In this document: positions 1-7,443 of the stretch, in pieces
Position numbering within the stretch: the first letter of the stretch is position 1
Layout of the letters: every line of letters starts with the position of its first letter
Assembly (NCBI GenBank): GCA_048939725.1
Contig: JBHLPG010000097.1
Span: 1 to 13,325, forward strand
Direction: 5' to 3'
Source: Hodarchaeum sp048939725
Lineage (GTDB): Archaea; Asgardarchaeota; Heimdallarchaeia; Hodarchaeales; Hodarchaeaceae
Length of the DNA: 13,325 bases
Translations under genes and position numbers: made by a program
Notes under the pieces: model-generated
What the model saw: only the letters and a program-made list of their open reading frames with translations
Databases searched by the model: none
What the model was told of the DNA's origin: nothing

Positions 1-2325
1 CAAAATGTTCAGACAATTGTGGTTGACGAAGCTCATCATCTGCGGAGGAACTGGTGGATGACCTTACAGGAAGTCATTCAGGAATTAACCCCGAGTACAA
101 TTGTTTCACTGACAGCTACCCCTCCATATGATGTTTCACCTGCAGAATGGGAACGATATACTCAGTTATGCGGCCCAGCCGACACTGAGGTCAGTGTCCC
201 TGAACTTGTAAAAGTAAGAAACCTCTGTTATCATCAAGATTATGTCCTCTTTTCAACTCCAACAGAGGATGAAGCAGCAGAAATATTACAATTTAGAAAT
301 AAGATTTGGTACCTAATTGACGAGATCAAACAGGATGGGGAACTTACGAAATATCTAGCAAACCATCCATGGATTTATCACTCAAATACTCATATAGAGG
401 ATATCTTAGAAGAACCAGCGATTTTTTCCGGCATGCTTGTGTATCTCAATAACGTGGGGGTAGAGATCCCCAAAAAAACCCTTATGATTTTGAATTCAAC
501 TTCTGAAACTCTACCTAAATTCTCCTTAGCATTGTTTGAGATCTTGTTAACAGGCTTAATTTTTAATTGTTATCATTCCCTAGATGATCTTCCTTCATTC
601 CTCATCCAGATACACGATCGATTGAAAACTTTAGGGGCGATTGAAAGAAGGAAAGTAGACTTGGAAGGTGCTGAAGAGATCGAACGGATTTTAAGGCAAA
701 GCTTATCAAAATTAAAGAGTATAGTAGAAATAGTGGATCTAGAGAGCACTCAACTCGGTAATTCCTTACGACAGGTCATTTTAACAGATTATATTCGGAA
801 AGAATACCTACCTAAGACTCCAGATGAAGATGTTGTGATCAACAAAATCGGAGTGATTCCCATTTTCGAAGAAGTACGACGTCATTTCAATCTTGGCTCA
901 CAAAGAGTAAATCAACCAAAATTAGGCGTGTTGACTGGATCAATCATTATTATTCCTAGGATAAGCGAGTTCTTATTTCATCAGATTGTAGAGGATGAGG
1001 ACATTCCTGTAGATCGATTAACGATAACAGAATTAAGCCATGATTCCTCTTATCTTAGTATAAAATTTAAAGGGAGTGATAAAAAGAAACGAGTCGAGAT
1101 CATTACCCGATTATTTACGGAAGGAGGGCTAAATATCTTAGTGGGAACAACCTCGCTCTTGGGGGAAGGATGGGATGCTCCTTCAATCAACTCTCTTGTC
1201 CTAGCTTCATTTGTAGGTTCATATATGCTGAGTAACCAAATGCGGGGCAGAGCAATAAGGATTGATCCCACCTCCCCTCAGAAAACTGCAAATATCTGGC
1301 ATCTAGTTTGTTTAGATTTACCATCCTTAGAAGCAAGACTTGGATTTCTTCCTGATAAACAAGCCATTGGTGGAGATTTTCAGATGCTAAACCGGCGATT
1401 CAAAGGTTTCCTCGGCGTTGCGTTTGATAATCCCATTATTACAAATGGACTTGAACGTTTGAATATTAAAAAACCCCCTAGGAGTTCCAAGGAAATTGAA
1501 AAATATAATAATTTGGCCAAGAGGATGGCTATTAATCGAGAGGAGATGGTAGAAGATTGGGAAAAAGCTTTAAAATTAGGTGAAGGTTTTAAACTTGTAA
1601 ATGGAATTAGAGCCCCTCCTGCAAGTTTACCACGCTTTTATATTTTTTCAAATACCATTGCTGCCATTGTTTGGCAAGGGATAATGACCTCATTATTTTT
1701 TATTGCCCTCTATCTGCGCGGATTAAGCAGAATGCGTTTCCATGGAGAACTACAATTTCTTTTACTTCTCCTTATACTTGGTTGTATTGCTGGTTTTTTG
1801 ATTTTTCTTCCATATTTTTTCAAAGCTATGTGGCTTTTTTTAAGACATGGTCCTTTAAAAGGGAGTATGAATCAAGTTGCTAATGCATTGCTGTTATCCC
1901 TTTGCAACACTGGAAAAATTCGCACACCCTTCAAAAAAATCACTATTAAGACCGAAAAGGATGACATATACTTAGGAGCAGTTCGATGTTATATTCAAGA
2001 TTGTTCCAAAAGAGAGGAATCGATCTTTCTTGACGCCCTTGAAGAACTTCTAAACCCGATTGAAAACCCCCGTTATCTCTTAAAACGTAAGTCCATTTGG
2101 GGAGGAATTTTCAAACGACAGGATTACTTAAGTCTTCCCTCTATCTTAGCAACCAATCGGGAGTATGCTCAAGAATTTGCTAACAATTGGGCAAAGTATG
2201 TAGGAAAAATGGAGCTTATCTATACACGAACCTTCGAAGGACGTCAGATTCTTTTACAGGCTCGAACAAAAAGTTTATCTGCAAGGTTTATGGAAAAAGC
2301 AGATCGAATCAGTACATGGCAATGA
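1..2325 (+). CDS. SF2 DEAH-box helicase with C-terminal membrane segments, 5'-truncated by window
   Basis: The frame is open to base 1, so the GTG at 19 is an internal Val and the Walker A half lies outside the window. Counting from base 1, motif II (VVDEAHHL) is at residues 7-14 and motif III (LTATPP) at about 37-42. After a long helical stretch the second RecA domain carries motif V (GEGWDAPSIN, about 388-397) and motif VI (QMRGRAIR, about 413-420), all intact. GEGWDAP resembles ResIII/type III restriction-like helicases. Two strongly hydrophobic segments follow, about 551-573 and 584-609, then a soluble tail of about 165 residues with an NPRYLL motif. Inference: an ATP-dependent nucleic-acid translocase tethered to the membrane, possibly defence-related; no partner gene is visible. 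The helicase class is certain and the role is unknown. The next gene, 171 bp downstream, has its own promoter. Confidence 0.88.
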   Translation, partial: QNVQTIVVDEAHHLRRNWWMTLQEVIQELTPSTIVSLTATPPYDVSPAEWERYTQLCGPADTEVSVPELVKVRNLCYHQDYVLFSTPTEDEAAEILQFRNKIWYLIDEIKQDGELTKYLANHPWIYHSNTHIEDILEEPAIFSGMLVYLNNVGVEIPKKTLMILNSTSETLPKFSLALFEILLTGLIFNCYHSLDDLPSFLIQIHDRLKTLGAIERRKVDLEGAEEIERILRQSLSKLKSIVEIVDLESTQLGNSLRQVILTDYIRKEYLPKTPDEDVVINKIGVIPIFEEVRRHFNLGSQRVNQPKLGVLTGSIIIIPRISEFLFHQIVEDEDIPVDRLTITELSHDSSYLSIKFKGSDKKKRVEIITRLFTEGGLNILVGTTSLLGEGWDAPSINSLVLASFVGSYMLSNQMRGRAIRIDPTSPQKTANIWHLVCLDLPSLEARLGFLPDKQAIGGDFQMLNRRFKGFLGVAFDNPIITNGLERLNIKKPPRSSKEIEKYNNLAKRMAINREEMVEDWEKALKLGEGFKLVNGIRAPPASLPRFYIFSNTIAAIVWQGIMTSLFFIALYLRGLSRMRFHGELQFLLLLLILGCIAGFLIFLPYFFKAMWLFLRHGPLKGSMNQVANALLLSLCNTGKIRTPFKKITIKTEKDDIYLGAVRCYIQDCSKREESIFLDALEELLNPIENPRYLLKRKSIWGGIFKRQDYLSLPSILATNREYAQEFANNWAKYVGKMELIYTRTFEGRQILLQARTKSLSARFMEKADRISTWQ

Positions 2326-2389
2326 TGGGTTCCTATTATTCAGTGATTTTAAGACTTCTTTGAAGACTCTAATTGGAAATAAAAATGCA

Positions 2390-2420
2390 TTTAAATAATA
2401 TCAACGTACGGTCGTTCGTT
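2390..2420 (+). promoter_or_regulatory. tetR promoter with TetR-type operator O1
   Basis: A TATA-like box TTTAAATA lies at 2390-2397. Five bases later comes an imperfect 18-bp palindrome at 2403-2420, AACGTACGGTCGTTCGTT, with 7 of 9 pairs matching. Its right half is the mirror of AACGAACGA, which is found exactly in the operator upstream of the flavodoxin gene. Transcription would start near 2420, leaving a leader of about 75 bases before the ATG at 2497. A bound dimer would cover the region between TATA box and start site, so autorepression is the natural reading (inference). Confidence 0.8.
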
Positions 2421-2496
2421 ATTAAATAAAGCTAAAATAACCAAAATATCCAAAAAATGGCTTTTACAAGACCTTCCTAACTGGTTAGGATGAATT

Positions 2497-3102
2497 ATGG
2501 TTCAAATTCTGAAAAAAGTGAGAAAAGAGAAAATAGAACGTGCAGCTCTTGATGAATTTTTATCTAAGGGATTCTTAAATGCATCTATGAGAAATATTGC
2601 TAAGAATGCACAAATTAGCACCAGTAATCTGTATAATTATTTTGAAAGCAAAGAAAAATTATTTTATTCAATTAGTGATGATGTATATATTGTTATCAAC
2701 GATCTAATAAGAGATCTCATGCTAAAAGAAGATGAAATTGGAAGTGACCATTTTTTTGATCAGGTTAGTAATTTAATTGCAAAACCAATAAGAGAATTAA
2801 TAAAAAATCATCGGAAGCAATTTTTATTGATTATGGAGGGGAGTCAAGGAACAAAATACGAAAATTTTAAGGAAGAATTAGTGATAGTAATTGAAAAACA
2901 TTTTGTGGAGCATTTACAAGCAATTGACAATACATTGACTAAGGATTTGATAGATCCTTTTATATTCCACATTTTAGCGAGAAATTTGCTAGAGGGATTG
3001 CTTGAGATCGCAAGACATTATAATAGTGACAAATGGGTAGATTATAATGTTGAAGCCTTGATGAATTACCATGTACATGGAGTGTCCCAATTCTTTAGGT
3101 GA
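2497..3102 (+). CDS. TetR/AcrR-family transcriptional regulator
   Basis: This 201-residue protein has the normal TetR length. The N-terminal HTH spans about residues 10-55: a first helix rich in Lys/Arg, then MRNIAKNAQISTSNLYNYF (31-49) and SKEKLF (51-56), the classic TetR recognition-helix signature. Residues 60-201 form the helical ligand-binding and dimerisation domain, too variable to predict the ligand. The ATG at 2497 has AGGAT about 7 bases upstream. Matching palindromes lie in its own promoter and in that of the next gene, a flavodoxin-ferredoxin protein, so it probably represses both and is released by a small molecule or redox-related signal (inference). Family assignment is very sure; the effector is unknown. 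Confidence 0.95.
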   Translation: MVQILKKVRKEKIERAALDEFLSKGFLNASMRNIAKNAQISTSNLYNYFESKEKLFYSISDDVYIVINDLIRDLMLKEDEIGSDHFFDQVSNLIAKPIRELIKNHRKQFLLIMEGSQGTKYENFKEELVIVIEKHFVEHLQAIDNTLTKDLIDPFIFHILARNLLEGLLEIARHYNSDKWVDYNVEALMNYHVHGVSQFFR

Positions 3103-3131
3103 TATTTTCCTGGTTAAAGTTTCCAGTGTGA

Positions 3132-3155
3132 TTTTTATCTCCATTTCAGTTTTTT
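3132..3155 (+). terminator. Poly-T termination region after tetR
   Basis: Two T-runs, at 3132-3136 and 3150-3155, lie 30-53 bases after the tetR stop. Archaeal RNA polymerase terminates at such runs without needing a hairpin. The site fits with the downstream gene having its own promoter at 3197. Confidence 0.4.
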
Positions 3156-3196
3156 GAATATGAATAAGGGATACATTTTACCTTTACAACTACATT

Positions 3197-3260
3197 TTTA
3201 AATACCAATAACGAACGATCGCTCGCTAATAATTTAATAGTGAACAGCTGTTCGCTATTA
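3197..3260 (+). promoter_or_regulatory. Flavodoxin-ferredoxin promoter with two TetR-type operators O2 and O3
   Basis: The TATA-like box TTTAAATA at 3197-3204 is identical to that of tetR and is again followed after 5 bases by a palindrome. O2 is at 3210-3227, AACGAACGATCGCTCGCT (7 of 9 pairs, extended to 20 bp by a T-A pair). A second palindrome, O3, has its core at 3239-3256, AGTGAACAGCTGTTCGCT, and pairs over 3235-3260 with 12 of 13 pairs matching. The two centres are 29 bp apart. Transcription would start near 3229, so O2 sits over the core promoter and O3 just downstream as a roadblock. The shared half-site is roughly A-R-Y-G-A-A-C. Confidence 0.82.
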
Positions 3261-3277
3261 TAAAAGTGGAATTTGAT

Positions 3278-4177
3278 ATGCGAATTACTATTATTGTATT
3301 TAGTCCTTCTGGAAATACCTTGAAAGTTGCAAAGATGTTAAATGAAAACCTTTTAGGAAAAAATAATGATGTGCAGATCGTTGATTGCACAAGAGCTAAA
3401 GGTTTATTTAAGTACAGATCATTTAACCAATATCTGAAACATCACGTAAAAGAACATGATATACTTTGTATTGGATCTCCGGTATACGCCCACCATTTAC
3501 ATTATAATGTCCAAGATCTTATAAAATCCCTACCTCCTCCTGGGAATGGATGGGGGCAATTTACAATTCCTTTCATTACCTATGGAGGGATAAATTCAGG
3601 CGTGGCTCTTCAAGAAGCAGGAAATCTCTTGAAAAAAACGGGTCGTATACCTATTGCTGGAATGAAAATCAATTCTCAGCACTCCTTAACGAAATTACCT
3701 CAGATTACGACCAAAGTAAATGATGGTATGCCTGGAGAAGAGATTAGTCATTTAATTGAAGAATTATCTGACATCATTCTTAATGGTCAGGGATATGAGG
3801 ATGTTTCTAAGACATTTTGCTATCAGAAATTGATAGGACGAATAAAAGCTAAAACAATATTTCGAGAAAAATTATGGCAAAAGCATCTCTACCCCAAACA
3901 GGTGATAGACTTAGAAAAATGTATCCATTGCGGGAAATGTGCTGAAATATGTCCTGTCCAAAGAATAGAAATGATTGACAAGACGCCCAGAATTTGTAAG
4001 GAAAATCCTAGCTGTATTCATTGTGGCTCTTGTGTTTCTCATTGTCCAACTAATGCAATAACTTTCGACACAAATTGGGATCGCTGGAATAAGCTTCTTT
4101 CGATAGCTGCTAGTGGTCATGGTCCCCTTCCTAGTAATGAGGAACCTAAATCCGTGGTCTATGGAAAGATAAATTGA
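3278..4177 (+). CDS. Flavodoxin-like / 2[4Fe-4S] ferredoxin fusion (EFR1-type)
   Basis: The N-terminal flavodoxin fold (residues 1 to about 170) starts with RITIIVFSPSGNT, the FMN-phosphate loop at 8-14, and continues with GSPVYAHH and a Gly-rich loop. The C-terminal bacterial-type ferredoxin has two CxxCxxCxxxCP motifs, CIHCGKCAEICP (Cys 215, 218, 221, 225) and CIHCGSCVSHCP (Cys 246, 249, 252, 256), so two [4Fe-4S] clusters are expected. It is a cytoplasmic electron carrier or flavin oxidoreductase; partner and substrate cannot be read from sequence. I chose the ATG at 3278 (299 aa) over the GTG at 3266 because the protein then starts directly on the first beta strand. The two TetR-type operators upstream make it the likely main target of the neighbouring TetR protein. 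Confidence 0.92.
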   Translation: MRITIIVFSPSGNTLKVAKMLNENLLGKNNDVQIVDCTRAKGLFKYRSFNQYLKHHVKEHDILCIGSPVYAHHLHYNVQDLIKSLPPPGNGWGQFTIPFITYGGINSGVALQEAGNLLKKTGRIPIAGMKINSQHSLTKLPQITTKVNDGMPGEEISHLIEELSDIILNGQGYEDVSKTFCYQKLIGRIKAKTIFREKLWQKHLYPKQVIDLEKCIHCGKCAEICPVQRIEMIDKTPRICKENPSCIHCGSCVSHCPTNAITFDTNWDRWNKLLSIAASGHGPLPSNEEPKSVVYGKIN

Positions 4178-4499
4178 TACGAGGAAAGAAAAATTACGAA
4201 AAAGTTTACGAGTAATATGTCTAATTAGTATCTTTTTATCGCCAAATTGGCTTAATTGGTGATCAATTCAGGTGAGGATAGCCCTTTAAATGGTTGTGGA
4301 TTAGTAAAAGATTCTCAATCCATGAGGAAGTTGTACTTCCATTTTCTCTATTTCAATTAGCAACGATAAAGTTGTTTATGATTATTGAAGGTTTTCTAAA
4401 TTCAATAATAGTAAATTCCGTCTATTCCATTAAGTTGAAGGTTTTGAGAGCTCTTTTATTGGAAAAAATAATTCTACTACCGATCTAACTATGTCGGAT
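4178..4499. other. Long intergenic region, no supported gene
   Basis: These 322 bases separate the redox gene from the HTH_10 promoter. A T-run at 4233-4237 could end the upstream transcript. It is followed by a perfect short palindrome GCCAATTTGGC-like element at 4241-4251 (GCCAA-A-TTGGC) and a second hairpin, AATTG/CAATT at 4254-4268. The only sizeable reading frame, a TTG-started 64 codons at 4294-4488, has no ribosome-binding site and no recognisable domain. I see no RNA gene. The region may be decayed coding sequence or an untranslated regulatory stretch. Confidence 0.5.
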
Positions 4500-4528
4500 T
4501 ATATTATATCGAGGTTGCGTAAGCAACC
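4500..4528 (+). promoter_or_regulatory. Promoter and GTTGC-N4-GCAAC palindrome before HTH_10 gene
   Basis: A TATA-like stretch at 4500-4509 is followed by the inverted repeat GGTTGC-GTAA-GCAACC at 4513-4528, with 6-bp arms. The same palindrome recurs at 5499-5514 in the same promoter position before the DMT transporter. In both copies it is followed by similar CT-rich sequence (a TCTT/TTTTC/AATC pattern). It is best read as a dimeric regulator's operator. Transcription would start near 4530, giving a leader of about 110 bases. Confidence 0.65.
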
Positions 4529-4643
4529 ACTCTTTTTTCAAATCAAGAGAAGCTTTAACTCCTCAAGAGTTTTAGACTCGAAGTTTTGCCCCTTTCACAT
4601 GCTTTTTGAAATGATAGAGATTGAATGAAATAGTGATTGATTT

Positions 4644-5333
4644 ATGGTTAGTGAACTCCGGATTCAAATTCAACACGATTCTCCTCACCTTAATTTCTCA
4701 AAATCCTTCTTAGATACCGACCTTTATGGTTATTGCAATTCAAAATTCGATATATTAATGATTCCAAGGAAACTTAATGTACAAAATTTGGAAATAGCGA
4801 AGAACTTTTATCCAAATAGACAGGATTGGAAAATTACAACCATTGAGAGCAATCCAACAACGATTACATATATTAGCATGAAATGCCTGTGTGACAAAAC
4901 AATAAATTCCCAGATACAACAACAAGGTGGAATATCAATTTATCCAATCCGATTTTCTAAGGGTTGGAGTCATTATCAGATCGTTTGTTTAGACAATTCC
5001 ATATTATCCTCTGTAGTGCAAGTCTTACAAACCTATCCACGAACAAAAATTAATTCAATAAGGGAATTAGAATCCAACGGGATTTTTCCTTCTCAAATGA
5101 TATCTACTACGGAATTCACTAGTGATTTAACAGAACATCAACTTTTAATCCTAATTAGAGCATTTGAACTAGGTTACTATGAAATTCCAAGAAGGACTAG
5201 AACTCAAGACATTGCTATGGAATTTCAGGTTTCTAGATATGCTGTGGAGAAAACTCTTCGAAAAGCAGAAAACAAATTACTCACCTCACTAATGCCTTAT
5301 CTTTTACTGAAGAAGAGTTCGGTCGAGAATTAA
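4644..5333 (+). CDS. HTH_10 (bacterio-opsin activator-like) transcriptional regulator
   Basis: The C-terminal HTH_10 domain is clear at residues about 162-215: LTEHQLLILIRAFELGYYEI (162-181) runs into PRRT, then the helix-turn-helix DIAMEFQVSRYAVEKTLRKAE. The GYYExPRRT signature is diagnostic for this archaeal Bat-type family. Residues 1-150 form a mixed alpha/beta N-terminal domain, typical of the sensory or dimerisation part of these proteins. The total of 229 aa is normal for the short, PAS/GAF-free members. An in-frame TGA at 4638-4640 makes the ATG at 4644 the first possible start. A palindrome in its promoter and in that of the transporter downstream suggests it controls itself and the transporter (inference). 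Confidence 0.9.
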   Translation: MVSELRIQIQHDSPHLNFSKSFLDTDLYGYCNSKFDILMIPRKLNVQNLEIAKNFYPNRQDWKITTIESNPTTITYISMKCLCDKTINSQIQQQGGISIYPIRFSKGWSHYQIVCLDNSILSSVVQVLQTYPRTKINSIRELESNGIFPSQMISTTEFTSDLTEHQLLILIRAFELGYYEIPRRTRTQDIAMEFQVSRYAVEKTLRKAENKLLTSLMPYLLLKKSSVEN

Positions 5334-5407
5334 ACCCTGAAAACCCTCAATTACATAAAGGTGCTGATTTTGGATTTTTATTTTGCCAAAAATGAAGCTT
5401 AGTAAAG

Positions 5408-5435
5408 GGATTTTTTATTAGATATTCCTTTTTGG
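5408..5435 (+). terminator. T-rich termination region after HTH_10 gene
   Basis: Two T-runs, one of about six Ts near 5411-5416 and one of about five near 5428-5433, lie 75-100 bases after the HTH_10 stop. They precede the separate promoter at 5489. The call rests on T-runs alone. Confidence 0.3.
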
Positions 5436-5488
5436 CTCTACTAGGCATTATTCTCCTCTAGGAAACAGTTGGAGGTAATACCCATGAA

Positions 5489-5514
5489 TTTATAATGTAG
5501 TTGCATATGCAACC
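5489..5514 (+). promoter_or_regulatory. DMT transporter promoter with second GTTGC palindrome
   Basis: The TATA-like box TTTATAAT at 5489-5496 is followed almost at once by AGTTGCATATGCAACC at 5499-5514. Its inner 14 bases, GTTGCATATGCAAC, are a perfect palindrome. It matches the element at 4513-4528 in sequence and in placement next to the TATA box. Transcription would start around 5518. Confidence 0.68.
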
Positions 5515-5585
5515 AATCTTCTTTTCCCAATCTAAGACTGTTGATACTTTGTAAACGTATTGATAGCATTCGGAGAGTTTACTTA

Positions 5586-6452
5586 TTGGATTTGGTCATA
5601 ATAGCTTTTCTAGCTCTGTTTTTACGAATATTTTTGTTAGGCTCTGAAAGGATTTTCTTAAAACAACTTGAAGAATATGATTCAGTGATAATCAGTGCAA
5701 TATTTTTTTTAACTGGATCCTTATTTCTACTCCCAATTTTTTTGGTAATTCCTAAAGAAACACTTCTCACAGGATTAGAAGATTTGCAATTCGCCCTTAT
5801 CAGTTCAATTGTTTATACATTCGGCTTTTTTGCTTATGTAAAAGCATTATCAGAGGAGGAAGCTTCTTTAATAGCTCCTCTCTATAATGCATCCCTTCTT
5901 TGGTTACTCGTATTAAGTATTATTTTTCTAGATGAAAATATCGGATTATTTCGCATATTCGGAGCAATTCTAATGTTTATTGGAGTTTTTTTCTTATACT
6001 CTGGAAGAATCACTGAAAAATTCCTTAAGATTCGAGAGTCAAAAGCCTCATTATTGATGATTGGTGGATCATTCTTTTTAGCACTGGGAAGGACAATTGA
6101 TACTTATGTTATACGGACAATTGATTCAAGAGTTTATGCTTTCTTCATCCTTTTTTTTGCTGGATTATTTTTCTTAAGTATAGCAATCTTCACCAAAAGG
6201 TGCCATGATGGTTATCTTGCCTTGAAAAATGACCTCAAGACCATTATTTACGCTGGATTTGCAAATGGGTGGGCTTATATTATGCTTTTGATTGCTATTG
6301 CAGGATTGGAAGTAACTGTCGCAGAACCCGCATCTTTGTTATCTGTTTTTGTTACCGCTCTCCTAGCTAAACTAATTTTAAAAGAAGAAATTGAGGAGCG
6401 ATTATTTGGTATGGTACTCATGGTTATAGGAGCCATTCTATTATTTATATGA
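5586..6452 (+). CDS. EamA/DMT-family membrane transporter
   Basis: This protein of about 288 residues has ten hydrophobic segments arranged as two EamA repeats. The first half ends with ALSEEEASLIAPLYNASLLW and FLDENIGLFRIFGAILMFIG. The second half carries the matching GLEVTVAEPASLLSVFVTAL and LKEEIEERLFGMVLMVIGAI. The pattern of a conserved helix followed by an acidic loop and a Gly-rich last helix is typical of drug/metabolite exporters and uptake carriers; the substrate cannot be told. No ATG is available near the start. I prefer TTG 5586, because GGAGAG at 5572-5577 is a good ribosome-binding site at the right distance and the protein then opens in the first helix. TTG 5541 would add 15 residues. 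It probably belongs to the regulon of the upstream HTH_10 protein. Confidence 0.9.
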   Translation: MDLVIIAFLALFLRIFLLGSERIFLKQLEEYDSVIISAIFFLTGSLFLLPIFLVIPKETLLTGLEDLQFALISSIVYTFGFFAYVKALSEEEASLIAPLYNASLLWLLVLSIIFLDENIGLFRIFGAILMFIGVFFLYSGRITEKFLKIRESKASLLMIGGSFFLALGRTIDTYVIRTIDSRVYAFFILFFAGLFFLSIAIFTKRCHDGYLALKNDLKTIIYAGFANGWAYIMLLIAIAGLEVTVAEPASLLSVFVTALLAKLILKEEIEERLFGMVLMVIGAILLFI

Positions 6453-6461
6453 AATCTTCTA

Positions 6462-6467
6462 TTTTTT
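6462..6467 (+). terminator. Poly-T run after DMT transporter
   Basis: A run of six Ts lies ten bases after the transporter stop, in the 35-bp gap to the convergent gene. This is a plausible archaeal terminator. Confidence 0.4.
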
Positions 6468-6487
6468 GTTTATTCCCTAGGCAGAAA

Positions 6488-6745
6488 CTATTGGTTCGTT
6501 TCATTTGCATGCAGCAGAGTCAATGTTCCACAGATGGCAGTTGTCATACCGATTATAGAAAGAAGTATCACTAAACCAAGTTTGTGTAAATCAGTATCCC
6601 ACATTTGGCTTATTACTGTAAAACCCACAAGAAAAGAGAATAATGAAATGCAAATCAAAATAGAGAATATTATATCAAGATACTTCCGATCTAGACTTTT
6701 CTTCTTGGTATTCATAATCGCAACAGGTTGGTTTGAGCTCTCCAT
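6488..6745 (-). CDS. Small two-helix membrane protein, unknown function
   Basis: The predicted 85-residue protein has a basic N-terminus (NTKKKSLDRKYL) followed by two hydrophobic helices, about residues 25-48 and 54-80, and a short polar tail. The two-helix hairpin is typical of small membrane accessory proteins. I place the start at ATG 6745 rather than GTG 6754, because AGGTG lies six bases before that ATG. A TATA-like TCTTAAATA at 6782-6790 gives a leader of about 15-20 bases. It follows the ArsR-like regulator on the same strand with a 77-bp gap. I do not recognise the family. Coding is supported by the clean hydrophobic pattern plus promoter and ribosome-binding site; the opposite-strand frame over it has none. 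Confidence 0.6.
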   Translation of the reverse strand: MESSNQPVAIMNTKKKSLDRKYLDIIFSILICISLFSFLVGFTVISQMWDTDLHKLGLVILLSIIGMTTAICGTLTLLHANETNQ

Positions 6746-6822
6746 ATGATGCACCTATTTTAAATTTGTGAATTTCTAGGGTATTTAAGAACTCCCTGAT
6801 TAAAAGATTTATCCTGAATTTC

Positions 6823-7443
6823 CTAATCCAGGGAAAAAGCGCCAAAAATGGCAAAATGAGAAGAGTTTCTGATTATATCTATCATTGTTTTATATTTCTC
6901 ATGTGACTGAAATAATGAATCTTTCACTTCTTTATGCTTAGAATTTACTTTGGAAAGAGATTCTTTGTCAATGAAAAAGATTTGTTGATAAGGAATATTC
7001 AAATTGTTGATATAATCATTAAATTGATGTTCTGGAATTTTTTCTAGTGATCTCAAATGTTGAGTCAATATAGCAATCATAATCTGAAGTTGGAATAAAA
7101 AAAACATTTTAGAACTATCTTGCTTATGAAACTCTTCATCTAATTGGATAAAAATGTCATTAAACCACTTAGTTATTCTAAACTTTCTTCTAGACAGATG
7201 TTCAGTTATCTTTTCCGTTTCAAATTCTTCGATTATTCTATTATCAGTTAATTGGTTTAAGTAGTAGTAAATTCGTGATCCAGGCATACTAAGCTTTCTT
7301 TTGATTTCAGCAGATGTAGCACCTGGTTTCCGAAGTAATTCTAATATTATTGCAAGTTTATTTGGATCATTCATCAGATTTAGGATTTTTGTTGAATCAT
7401 AAATATGAATATCTGATTGATTTGAGGGATTGCGATCATTCAT
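6823..7443 (-). CDS. ArsR-like winged-helix transcriptional regulator
   Basis: This is a 206-residue protein. Residues about 17-90 form a winged helix of the HTH_20/ArsR type: KILNLMNDPNKLAIILELLR, then the HTH ATSAEIKRKLSMPGSRIYYYLNQLTDNRIIEE and a wing with ITEHLSRRKFRITKWF. The YYYLNQL recognition-helix pattern is common in archaeal one-component regulators. The C-terminal half is helical (FLFQLQIMIAILTQHLRSLE, then a charged region) and is probably for dimerisation or ligand sensing. No metal-binding Cys cluster is seen, so a metal sensor is unlikely. It diverges from the DUF6064/methyltransferase pair across an 86-bp promoter region with TTGA-type palindromes, so it may regulate those genes and itself (inference). 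Confidence 0.82.
   Translation of the reverse strand: MNDRNPSNQSDIHIYDSTKILNLMNDPNKLAIILELLRKPGATSAEIKRKLSMPGSRIYYYLNQLTDNRIIEEFETEKITEHLSRRKFRITKWFNDIFIQLDEEFHKQDSSKMFFLFQLQIMIAILTQHLRSLEKIPEHQFNDYINNLNIPYQQIFFIDKESLSKVNSKHKEVKDSLFQSHEKYKTMIDIIRNSSHFAIFGAFSLD

Noticed and set aside
1671..1883. Plus-strand frame rich in Phe/Trp/Tyr inside the helicase gene
   Set aside because: Out-of-frame shadow of the two membrane segments, with no start signal.
1..4177. Helicase, TetR and flavodoxin as one defence operon
   Set aside because: The TetR gene has its own promoter and operator at 2390-2420, and a terminator-like region and second promoter separate the redox gene, so linkage to the helicase is only positional.
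4294..4488. 64-codon frame starting with TTG
   Set aside because: No ribosome-binding site and no recognisable domain; the hydrophobic stretch is what AT-rich DNA gives by chance.
6534..6749. 71-codon plus-strand frame
   Set aside because: Lies opposite the small membrane protein, which has a promoter, AGGTG site and a clean two-helix pattern.
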